From the NCBI GenBank assembly GCA_026261815.1, contig JAMPIT010000484.1:11258501-11322500 (forward strand): a stretch of 64,000 nt of DNA. The letters are read 5' to 3'. A program made the position numbers and the translations under genes. Shown here one piece after another: positions 32,301 to 44,300 of the stretch (position 1 is its first letter; each line of letters begins with the position of its first letter). The DNA comes from Monarcha castaneiventris obscurior. Its lineage: Eukaryota > Chordata > Aves > Passeriformes > Monarchidae. Under the pieces are notes generated by a model. That model had not been told where the DNA came from. It saw nothing but the letters and a program-made list of their open reading frames with translations, and ran no database searches.

Positions 32301-35300
32301 GCATTTCTACTTAAAATTTAATTAGAAACCTGCCGTGTGTCATTTTACAAAAAAGGATATTGTAATAGCATCCCTAAATTGGGCAGTCTTCTGTCATGCA
32401 AAGCCTCTGTATGAGAGATGCACACAACCCATGGAACTTACATGCTGCATGTGTGACAGATGCCATGTGATATGTTGTGGAACTGTGTGATGACATCTGT
32501 TAGGTTATTTTCAATGTATAAACCCATTAAACAGTTTAAAACAGCTGCTGTTTAAGGCAAAAAAAGTTTGTGGTGTAAGTTTTCCTTATGTGAGATTTCG
32601 TTCAGTGAAGTGTAGCCCAGCATAGTTGGTAGCTCTGTCCCAGGCACACACACTGGAAATGCTGCATCAGTCGAGGCACAGAACAGGATTGTTGTACTTC
32701 TAGAGAGAGAAAATTACCTGCTGTGAAAGGAGATCTGTGCTGGCTTCTTTCTGTGTTTGTATAAAGATACTGGGCCCAAACTGGTGATGGTTTTGCAGAT
32801 AGGCCAGATCTCCTGCTATTCAAAAGCTGTATTAGTCATCTCCATCTCTCCTTTTTTTACGTCCCTCTGAACTCTGTGTGGGGAGACTCCCCTGCCTTTG
32901 TGTGACTTCGAGGCTGCAAGAGCTAAAAAGCAATAACAATCTGCAGCTGCTGCTTTTTTTTTTTTTTTTTTTTTTGTTAAGCACACAAAAAATGTCCTTT
33001 AAAAATATTTCTAGAAAACATGTGGCATCTAGGGCCACCTGTTAGTCCATTAGAAAGTGAGAACAAACTCCCAGTGGCAGAGCACAGCTCAGCCTGGGGC
33101 TCTGGTTCTCCTGAATAATGTGCTTTGCTGATTTATGCTATGGAACAGTGAATCTATATTGCCATCAGTGAGCACCAGCCTGTGGAAGGGCCCTGACATT
33201 TGTCTCATTCTGTCTGAGGGTGCACAGAAGTGTCACTTGCATGTGTGTCACCCCATGCACAGCTGCTACCCGGTGGAGCCACATGTGGAAGAGATGGATT
33301 AGGTCCGGTGGGAATTTGGATGCCATATCCTTATGGAGAGAAGCAGTGTGTGATTTGTACTTCAGCCAAAAGGCAAGTCAGTGGAGCTGTGAACCTGTTA
33401 CTTCTGCATCCTTTCAGGCTTCCAGGGAACCCAGAAGCTTCTCAGGTTGTAATTTGGATTTGGCTGCTTTGCCTTACCTTTGGTAGCAGATTGGCCTGAG
33501 CCACAGATAACTCTGAAGAGAGAGTGGACCTGCAGGGTCTTGCATCTGGCCCTTCCTACCCTCCTTCCCTTTCTTCCCATTTCTCCATCTTGTTTTGCCT
33601 GGAGGCTTCCAGTCCTCTGTGTTTCCTGTTACACAGATATCCTGGGCAACAGACAAAACATCTCATCCAGCTTTAGGGCTAGAAGATGGGAGTCAATAGG
33701 ATTGTAGGTGTCTTTGAATCCCTTGCTTTTGGTGGTGTATCCACCCTGGAGTGCTCCCTGTCTGCATCTCTTGCTGTTCTCCTCTGGCTCAGTCAGGATG
33801 CACTGCCCCACATGTTCCTCTCTTCCAGTGAAGGCTCAAGGCTGAGGCAGCCTAATCATTAATTGCTGGGAAATGTGGCTCCTGAAAATGGGCACAAGGC
33901 TTGAGACTGTCTAGTGCATGAGGGCACTTAGTCCCTCTCCTCCCCTGCCCAGCAGCTGAGTACCCAAGGATTGGAGTGCATCATCCCATTTTCCAGTGTT
34001 ACAGTGGGCTGGCGTGAAGCTCACTTCATTGCAGTCAGGCACTGCTCTTTTAGCTCCAAGGTACTTGAAGTCCAAGGCGTGACTGTACTGGGAGCTATCA
34101 AATCTAGTCTTATAGATTGGTGATTTCCTAGGACAGCATGTGGTGCTTTGTGGGATGGGGGAGGAAATTTTAATCTTTTAATTATTCATAGTAATTAGCA
34201 GAAGGGATTCCCAGGAGAGTTAGGATGAGGGATAGTAGGACAGACAAGTTAGAAAGACTATATTCAAGGAAAAGTAAGTTTTCTGACCAGCTAATAGAAT
34301 AAAATACCTTCCATCTTCTCTGATAGTGAGATTCACTTCCTTCTGTGATGAATTACTTGCCTCTGGCCAGAGAGATCCCGGTATCTCTCATCCTTACTGA
34401 AATCTATTGCCTCTTCATCCAGACTGACAGCAGATCTGGAGTTCTTAATACCATCTTCAAGCCAAGCATTAATGAAATGAAGCACCTGGTAAAGACTGTC
34501 TCCATAAGCAGCTTAGTGGTGAGCAGCCGCCTGCCCGAGCTCAGCTCCTGGGATGCCTCTTGTTTATGCCCTGGTTTAGTGTACAGAGGCACTTTGGGTG
34601 ATCTGTCTTGGGACCAGCCAGCCCGGTCAAGACGTTGCTGCCGAAGGCTGACCCGTGGCAGAGGGTTTCTCTGGGCGTGGTGTCATTCTGGTGCACCTAT
34701 CCCTGACTGACAATGTTTGGGTGAGGATGGCTTATTCTGGCTTTATTGCAGTCCACGTGCTGAGCTGGAATAAGGTATGAGGCTGTTTGGGAACAGCTGT
34801 AGTCCTTGGTGCCCGGTTTGTGCCTCAAGTAAATCCAACCATAATGAGGCCTAACCACTTTGCTACTTTGAGTCTCTCTTTTGGCTGTGATCTCTTTTGT
34901 GTGTGTGGACTTGTCTTGGAGTCGTGGATAATAACCTCTGCTAGCTCTTCTGGAAGATTAGTATATTAGCCCCAACTGGCTCAATTCCAGCACCAGTAAT
35001 TGTATTTTGCCTCTCTGAAATCCCCCTGCAGTTTCAATCAGCTGGAGTATGACTTTTTTGCAGTAAGCCTTACTGTTCTATACTGCAAAAAGGAGAGCAG
35101 ATATAGTTTTCAGACCTGGCTGCATTTTTAGTAGAGTGCACCTTGTGAGTCCCAGCATTGGCAGATGTTTTATTGTGGATGATGCTATGTGTTGTGATTG
35201 GAGCCCAGGAATGGTCTTGTCTTTATTACAGTACCTTCTAGTTATCAGTAATTCAATCACTGGTTAACACGATCTTCCAGTTTAATCCAATAAACACCTT

Positions 35301-38300
35301 ATGGTCAGGTTATGTGTACTAAAAACAATGAGGATCACCCTCTTCCTGAGCTGTCACAGTTGCTTTAAACAGTTAATAGCAAATACAGGGTGGGGAGCCT
35401 TGTAGGGCAGTAACTGAGACCAGCTCTTCTGAATGACGGAGAAGCAGAAAAATAATGAATTCAACGTCTGCCTGGGGAATCGTGCTTTGGCACAATGCCA
35501 TGTCGTGGCCCATCTGGTGTCAGGGAAGTTTTGTTATTGATTTCGGAGGAAGCAGGACATTGCCTGAATGGTGGCTTTTGCAGAGGTTTGAAGCTCATGT
35601 TCACCTCTCCCAGGGCCAATCATCTCCCCAGGCAAAGGAAAAGCATCTGTGTGACCCAGACCTGGGTCTGCTGGGAGGTGCAAAGGGCAGGACTTGAAAA
35701 GGCTGTGAAAGATGGTTTTTTTTCAAAAAATACTGCCTGAGGGTTTTTGTAAGAGAGCTTGGAAGGGAAAAGCTGGGGGATTGTGGGAGGCAGCTGCAAT
35801 ATGAGTAATATCACCACTGATGGAAAGCATTAAGGGGTGAAGCTAAGGGTGTGGTGGTAAAGAGGTGAGATAGAGGTGTGGAATTTCATATTGGTGAACC
35901 AGACTCCCAAGGGGATGGTGTGGCTGAGAAGCTCTGGGAGGGTTCATGATGTAGAGCTGTGTCTTCCTGCTACACTCTTCTGGTCCATCCCTGCTAGACT
36001 GTTTGGCCAGAGGTGCTGGGACAGTTTCATGGTTCCAGTGGTGGGTTCTCCTGAGCTGTCCCCCTCTGTGATGAGGCTGGCGCCATTGTGGCTTGGCTGC
36101 TCCTGTTTGTGGCTGGAAAGGGGCACATGCCATGTCTGTGTGTGGCCACAAGCTGCTCTTGTACTCCAGCCTACTGCTGATCTTGGTGGGAGACAGCAGA
36201 CCCTGGCAGGGAAGGAGCTGAGCTGAGCTACCTTCTCCCTCCTTGGGCACCCTTGGGTTTGGCAGAGCTCTGTTTCCTCCCTGAAATTAGATGAGCTGAT
36301 AAACGAGGCAAATCTGGCATTGCAGCCATCTCCATAATACCTGTCTCCTTTAGCAGAAGACTGTCCCATTTCTGCAGGAGGAGCACGGGCTGCCTGTGTC
36401 TCTCTGCCTCTCTGCTCTGTGGTTGCTGTTTCTCCCCACAAATGGGGCGAGAAGGGAAGTGGATGGCACTGGCATTGGAAGGTGGGAAGGCCTGTGGATG
36501 CACTGCCATATGCCCAGAGCATGTGGGCCAGGTGTGTTGGGTCTGCTGAAGGTAGAGGACAACCAGGTGGGCCAAGGGGGTTGTAGGAGACCACTTGCTG
36601 AAGGGGAACTGCTACCTGAATGCTGGAAGAGATGCTAAAAATGGGAGATGCCGTTTGAGTTCCCTCCCTTGGAGGGAAGGGGAAGCAAGGGAAATGCTGA
36701 GAAGACTCTTCAAATGGGCAAGCTGTTAGCTCTGCATTGCACAGATGAGTGACAGGCCAGCTTGTCTGGATGGAGATTTGGGGAAAAGATGCTGGGACCA
36801 GCTTAGGGGCTGAGATCATACCAGGGAGATGGACAGGGTGCAAAAATTCCTTCAAATCATAGAAGAGGGGTGTAAACTAAAACAAAATATGAGTGCCTTA
36901 AAGACACCTGATCTTGAGAAGCTGGCAGATGTTCTTTTTAGTGAGACAGTAGGAGCTGATTCCAGACAGGAGCTGTGTAGCTGAAGAGTCTGGGAGGAAG
37001 GATTGACTCATCATTGTTGGCATCTGGATGTGGCACTTGGGAATATGGTTTAGGGATGATTATAGTGCTGCTGGGTTGGTGGTTGGACTAGATCCTGAAG
37101 GTCTCTTCCAACCTTGATGATTCTGTGATCCTTCCTGAACCTGGGAAGGGATTGAACCCCTTTGGTAACTGGGTTGTATGGAGAGATTCTTGTTTTAAGG
37201 AGCACAATGCTGCAGCACTATGACCAAAATGCCTCAAGTTTCACTGTTCCCTACATGAATCTGAGTAACAGCCCTCTCAGGCTTTGAGAGGAGTTGAGTT
37301 TCTAATCAGTGGGGTCTTACGAACCAGATGGAAGGATGTTCCCAGCTTAACATGCAGGGCAATGGGGAGACTGATGACAAGTGGGAATGTTAACTCAGTT
37401 AGTAGCAAGTGTGAGGATTCCTGTGTCAGCTTCTACCCTGTTGATTCCTTGGCCTAGAGAAGCAGCTCAGGTTTCAATCTTTGGCTGCCTTGTAAAATAG
37501 AAGTCTGCTGGGAGAGAGTGGGATGGGTTCTCCCTAAATTTTCTTTGCCTGGGAGAGATGGCAGAGGCGGCAGTTCCTCTGAGATCTTTAGATCTTGTTG
37601 GTGGAAAGGCGGCAGGGCTGCACCATGCGGGGCTTTCCCCCACGGGAGCCAACTAATCTGTGACAGAGCACTTCAGGGAAAGGTTGAGTGTGTGACTTCA
37701 AAGGAGAGCTGACAGGCTGGGAGCATTTCTTGCTCCCGTGGGACAAACCTCATGCTGCTTTTTCATGGCTTGTTTTTTTGCTGTGCCCATCTGCCTGCCA
37801 GTTCGTGGTCTACTCCAGGTGGGAAGAAGAGCACGGAAGAGGGGAGGTGCAGAGGAGTTGAGAATATCTTACAATGTCTTTAGGCAAAGGAGATGGCAGA
37901 TTCGATCACTGATCCTTGAAAATAACATCTCATCTGGCAGGGCCTTGTTTTAAGGGGCGAAACCCTCACTTTTCATCCACAGCATGTCAGGGCAGAGGGG
38001 GTTCTTGGTGCAAACCCTGAGTTGTCCCTGCAGCAGGAAGAGTAGCAGAGCCCTGGGAGATGCACTAAGCTTTACTATCTGTCTTCAGACAGTCCTACCC
38101 AAACCTCCTCCGTCCCATGGTCTGTGGCTGTTCCTGCTGTTACCCACCATCCATCCAGCAATGCAGTGACTGTGTCTGCAGACACTGGGATGTTACCTGC
38201 TGCTATGGACCTAAGATCAGTGCCAGGCAGTGGAGGAGAGATGGGTTTTTTTGGTCTGTGCTGCTGCTGATTGCTCTTACCAGCCTCCTTGGCCTATGAG

Positions 38301-41300
38301 GAAGCATCAACCAGCTGGCTGTTGGGAAGCAAAAATCTTTTAATCCTCAGGGACTTTGGGTGGGGTGTCAGGGGGCTACTCTCTAGTGAGATACAGCAGC
38401 AAAGGAACATGACTTCTGCCTGCTCGGGGCAGTGAATCCCAGTGGCCTCTTTGCAGACAAAACTGGGAGCCAGTCCCCACGCCATGACTCTGGGTCACAC
38501 TCATCTTTGGGCAACATCTGGGAGGAGCTGCTGACACCATAAAGGGAATGAGCTGTGGGTTAGGAAAGCCACTTGCCAGGCTTTCCTGAACAGGAGGATC
38601 TTTACACCTCCCGCTTGGGGTGGATGGAACAGTGTGTTTTCTGCTCAGGAGGGGTGGGCAGGAGTAGCCTGGGCAGTCCTGATTGCCAGGGAATACCCAG
38701 GGCAGTGGGTGTGATTGCTGACATGGCCCTCTCTGCCTGGGAGCTCGCACCCTCTCTGGCAGCAGCGAGCAATGGATTGGAGTCAGGGATGCGTGGAGTT
38801 TTTTTGTGCAGATCTCTGTAAGGCATCCAGACAGCTGCTGCCCACTGTGCTCAGTGGAGCATCTGCTTTGGCAGGCAAGAGAGGAGACGGGAGCCTTGGG
38901 AATTTCAGACAGTCATTTACTTAATAACCATAGACAGAGCAGGGGGCTGATTTCTGGCTGTGAAGGGATCGTCTTCCTTCGCTTCTCAGTGAGAATGTGC
39001 TGTGCTTGTCTTGGGGAGAAGGGGAGTTAATTGGGATGCAGACTCCTGAAACAGAGCTCCGTGGGTATGGGCAGTTTCTCAAGAAAGATGAAGGTTGATT
39101 TATGCTTGCTGGATTTGTGCCTGCCACTCCAAGCTAAACATATCTGATCTTACATATACTTTCCTTTTCCTGGGGTTCCAGCTCCTTGTTAGCTTCCAGA
39201 AGAAACCCTTGCCTGCTCTGATCTTACATCTGTGACCTGCATCTCTTTCAGCGTCTATGTTTGTCTAGCAGCAACATTTCCATTCATAGTCAGAGCCACA
39301 GAACAACCGGGGCTGAAGCTGGAGGGAGGGGAGTTAGATTCAGCTGCTGTAGCAAAGCAAAACTAATGCTGATGTTTGTGGGATGACTTTTCTGCTCTGA
39401 AGTGCTGTACAAACTCGAATTCTGCATTTCAAAGATGCCCAGGTCGATTCAGGGTTTGGTGATATTACTTGGTTGTGCCAGGAAGGAGGCTTTGGTTTTC
39501 TGTGCTTTAGTTTCTCTTCTCTAGTGTTTCCCATTTAGCTTGTGGTTGACTGCTGCTCCCACCCCATATCCTTCTCAATCCCATCTGAAATGACTCTCTG
39601 GATTCCAGCCTGATTCCTCACACTCATAACCTCAATTTAAAGATGCCAGGTGTCAAAACTGTTACTTATTATTGTCTATAGAAGTGCCTATGGACAGACA
39701 GATGTGGAGAGAACAAACATGGAAATTATCCCTTGGGAATATGGGTTCACTGGGATGGGATGGGAAGATGGAAAAGTGCATGTATTGGATGGGTTTGTTC
39801 TTTGCTGTGGCAGGCTACCTGCTCTTAGAGGGTCTCTGCCACCTGACCCCCACCTGTGGCTGAACACATATAATGGGATATTCTTTGCCTTTCAGAGTTC
39901 TTAGTTCGGATATGACATGAAGTCTTTTGGATCTCTTTTTAGATTATACCTTTCCTGCTTCATCCCAGAAGGCATTGCTAAAACGGAATGGGACGCAAGT
40001 AGACAACTGGGAAATGGCCACTGTGCAGCCACCGGCAGAATTTGTGGAGCCTGACTTGCACACGCCTTTCTCCACACTAGAGGAGGAGGAGGGGCTGCTC
40101 CCTATAGACCCCTCAAGAGGAGGGATGGAGAGCCTCCAGACCTCTGGACCAGAGGTTGCATCTTCTGAACCAGTGGACCAAGAGGACTCCTTCTCCCTTC
40201 TGTTTTCCACAGCCTCCACCAGGCCAGGTGTTGTGACTGAGGCAGCCATAGGAGGGCAGGAAGAGGACTCTGTTTCTCCAGACCTTGGGAGCAGCATGGG
40301 ACCAGGTCTTTTACCTGTGTCCTCTACTTTTTCTACTACTGTTGGTGCAAGATCTCCCAGTGTTTCAGAAGAACTCTTGGAGGTGACAACTGGAGACACT
40401 TGGGCTGTTGGGGGAGCAGATTCAGAGCTGACTGTGGCTGCCACAGGAGCAGAACTTGCAGAGACCACAGTGGAGGCTGGTGGGGAAGAGCATTCAGCCA
40501 GGGAGGAGGCCTTGGAGCCCACAGTGGGGTGGGAGATGCCGGAGTCCACGATGCTGACTGAAATGGAGCAGACAGTGGAAACACCTGTGGGGACACCATC
40601 TCCTGCAAGCAGCTCCCCAGGCACCCAGACTCTTCCTGGGAGTGAGCAGCACCCCACTTCCGTGTCTCCGTGGGACAGAGCTGATGAGCCTGTGCTGGAT
40701 CCCGTTTGGAATGGCACCGAGTCAGCCACTGAGACTGCGGCAGCAGAGAGGAGCTCGTCACCGCAGGCTGGGGATGCCCGCATGGCCGTGCTGCCAACTG
40801 AGCTGCCCTGGGACTCGGCACAGGTCGCACTGGGAGCAGGGACTGGGGTGGTTGGGGAGTGGGGATATTTGGGTACTTCACTCCTGGCGGGGTGTTTAAC
40901 CCTGTCCCTAAGTCTGACTGCTGGAAGTAGTTTTTCTGTTCACCCAGTCAAAACTGAATTTTCAGGGAGAGTTATTCGCAGCAGTTCTTAAGGGTATCCA
41001 TCATCTTTGGTGAAAGCCCTGCCCCCTCACATCTTCCCAGCTGCACAAAATCCTGCTTTTGATAAACAGAAGCTGAACACCTTCCCTCTGGGGCACGCAC
41101 AGCAGAGAAAGCTCCTTGTTTCCTCAGCTTGCATTATTGGAAGTGTCAGGACAAACATGGCCCCAAGGATTTCTGGAAAGGGAGTGAGAAGAAAGTGCTG
41201 TTTTTACTGCCACTGCCTGCAGGGACCAGATGCAGAGCAGGTGGAGCAGAGTACAGTTCTATGTGAGGATGTTGGTCTAGGAGAGCCTGTGAGAGAGGAG

Positions 41301-44300
41301 GGGTGAGCTGCAGTTCCTGAATCCTGGCAGCTGGTTAAGAGAAAATATGTAGCAGGAGCTGACTGGTGAGAAAGTACCAAGCAAAGCTCTTAATTTTGCT
41401 TTCTGCCCTATGGTACTCAGGAGCCTGAGCAAGTGACTTAGTCCCTCTGTGTGTCCTATCCTGCCTGCAAAGTGCTGTCCTGTCTCACCAGTTTGTTTAA
41501 GGACCACAGAGGCTCCTGGTTAGGTTTTGTGTTAAATGCTGATAAGGCTGCAGGGTAGATTCCACTGAGAATCTGTCCTCCTTGAGTCTAGATAGAGGTG
41601 GAAGGTCAAGCTGAGCTGTGGCAAGCTGATAGAGTAACTTTGTCCCTGTTCCATGTTAGCACTGAAATGGTGATTCCTCCTTAGAATAGAGTTAGAGGAC
41701 AGTCACATCCTTTGAGAAGTGTTCCTGGGAGTATGGCACAGCCCCTTGCTCCTGTCCCTTGTGTACCCTGTGCTTTCAGCAGCAGAGTTACATTCACACC
41801 TGAACCCAGCTGTCTTTGTCTTGTCTCTCCAGGTGATCTGCAAAGACTGGAGCAACCTTGCGGGAAAGAACTATATCATCCTGAATATGTCGGATAACAT
41901 TGACTGTGTAAGTCAGTCCAAAGAGATTTGATAGCACAGGGGCAATGGTGTTTAGGGAAGTGAAGGCAGGCATAGCTCTTGCTGTCTGCTTTCACCACAA
42001 AACATTTTAAAAGCACTAAATCTCAACTTATAGAGGCTGTGAAGAGAAGGGGAGGAGGACAGAAATATTCCTGTTCTCCAAAAGGAAAAAGAGTGGGTGG
42101 AGAGAGATGATTTTGCTCCAAGTCTAGCACATGTCAATTCCATATTGGATTTTTTACTAACTTCTGGCTGCTAGTCTGTGCCAGTCAGTACCTGGATTGT
42201 CATGAGACATGAGAGCTTTTAACATTGCACCTCTTACAGGGTTGAAGTGCAGTTCTCCTTTCTTCTCCTCCTTTTCTTTCCATTCCTTCCAGTATATAGT
42301 AACAATCTTCTGATGGCTCAGAGGAATAGGGACTCCCATTTGCACTGTGCATGGATAAGTATCAAGCAGCTATCACTAAATCTTCCTTAAGGGTCTCTTC
42401 TCCCCACCCTATTATCTTGTGTGTTATCTGGGTCTGTTAACCAGCCATGCTCTGCTAATCCAATGCCTGTCCATCCATCCTCATAAAGCTGCAGTTAATT
42501 CATGAGCCCAGAGTCCCTTGTGGATCCCTGGTAAAAGGGCTTGTTCACTTCTGCTGGGCCTTTTATCAGGCACTTAAAAACCAGTTGTGAAAGGCCTGGG
42601 GTCAAGGTGCCTTTCATAATTCTAAGAAATTATTATGAGCCTGACAGCCTGAGACCAAATCGTTTCATTGAGGAATTGTGTTCTGGCCTTGTGCATCTGC
42701 ACTCCTGCTTTGTGGGGCTCCTGCTGTGGGCAGAGCCAGCTGGTTCTGTTCCTGCAAGGTTGCTCTGTGGCACTGACCTGTTGCCACTACTGGTGAGTTC
42801 TTGGTTGGTTTATTTTTACTTTTTTTAAAGGTGACCTTTTTGGGGACAGGGAAAACGGGGAAATTCCTATACACAGTAAAACATGCCGACTGCTCTAAGA
42901 ATAGATGAAAAGTCAGTCTTTTTCCTCCTGATTTAGGCAAACCAGTGTGGACAGTTTTAAGCATCTCTGCTACAGTTCACAATTGTAACGCAGAAAATGA
43001 GTCCTTGAAAACCAGAGTTTTTTCTGCCCTGTTTCCTTCACATCCCCATCACTCTCTCTCCTATCTCTGTGGACTAGTTAATTTTGTAATATGTAGTAGC
43101 TTCCTTTCTGTGGTCACTGGTACATGTGTTGTTTAAACCTCTGTAAGGGGAAGAACTGAAAAGCAGATGTGCAGATGTCTCTTGATCAAATTATGTCTTT
43201 GCTGTTGAATCCTCAGTTCAGCCTTGCTGGAGGAAGATGGTGCCCTGGGATAGGCAGGACTGAACTGTTTTTCTACTTGATTTCATGTTTCAAAACATAT
43301 TTCCCAGTGAATGATTTGTGCTGTACTACCCCTTATTCAAAGGGACATTTGTCGACATACATATTTAACATGAGCATTGCATCATTCCCTGCCTCCCATT
43401 ACCACTTTGCATGAGTGAAGCTGGAATCAAGCTCCTCTCCTTTCCACTGATGTTGATGCAGTTTGTTTCCTACCCTTGGTAATTTGCTCAGTTTGGGCAC
43501 CTCACCTGCTGTCTGCCTGTCCCTTTTGTTTTTCGGTTTCTGAGCTCTGTAGTGTTTGGGTTTCTGGGGTTGTGAGGGAGAACCTGTGTTGCAAGTGCTG
43601 TAGTTTAAATTAGTGTGAATGGGGATTCCTCACATATTTCCTTGTTTTGGTGCCATGATCTGGTGTGTATCAAGTCCCACTGAAAAGCTGAAGGACAAGG
43701 AGGGTGCTTAGCCCCTTCCAGAGGGTTGCACCTTGACCTTCAATACATTATGTGGCACCAGGCTCTGACCTGCTGCAGGGACCATGTCTGTGTTTCTGGG
43801 TTAAGCTGGAAGCCCCTTTGTCTTCCCAGTGGGCTCCAGGCAAGGGAATCACTTCAGTCTCTCTCTGGGCAAATCTCCCACTCAACATACCTGGAAAGTT
43901 TGTCCAAGTGAGGACTGCAGGATCTGACCCAGCAGTGGTAGTTGGCTATGCCTCAGGAGGTGACCTCCACCTTGGCGCAGGTGCATTCAGGCTCCTTCAC
44001 TGCTCCCTCCTCTCCACCATGGGGAATTTATCAGTGCTCTGCAACCTCTGCTTTCCCCCTCACCAGAAACATCTCGCTTCTGTCCTCCTGCTCCTGGCTC
44101 AGCTGCTCCCCCTTCCTCTGCATCCCCCAGAAGAGAGCCTCAGGCTGGCAGTGGGACCATGAGCTGGAGCTGCAGCTGAGCATCATGGTGCTGCATCATG
44201 GTGCCGCTTCCTCACGCAGCTCCTCCTGCCTCCCCATACCAAACCCCATAATTTGATGAGAGGGGGCACTGCCAGGCTCTTGTGATTCAGGCCCCAGTCA

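Larger units (their letters stand above)
30726..39942 (+). other. PODXL2 intron 2 (9.2 kb)
   Basis: Contains a CpG-dense patch, a 22-base T tract, a CR1 3' end and a long antisense open frame, each reported separately. No exon is recognised. Confidence 0.85.

Noticed and set aside
32954..32975. Poly(T) tract as the tail of a minus-strand retrocopy
   Set aside because: No complementary AATAAA and no coding similarity in the following sequence.
39944..40783. 279-codon minus-strand frame
   Set aside because: It is the mirror of PODXL2 exon 3; its Ser/Ala/Val-rich content is the reverse of the mucin coding sequence.
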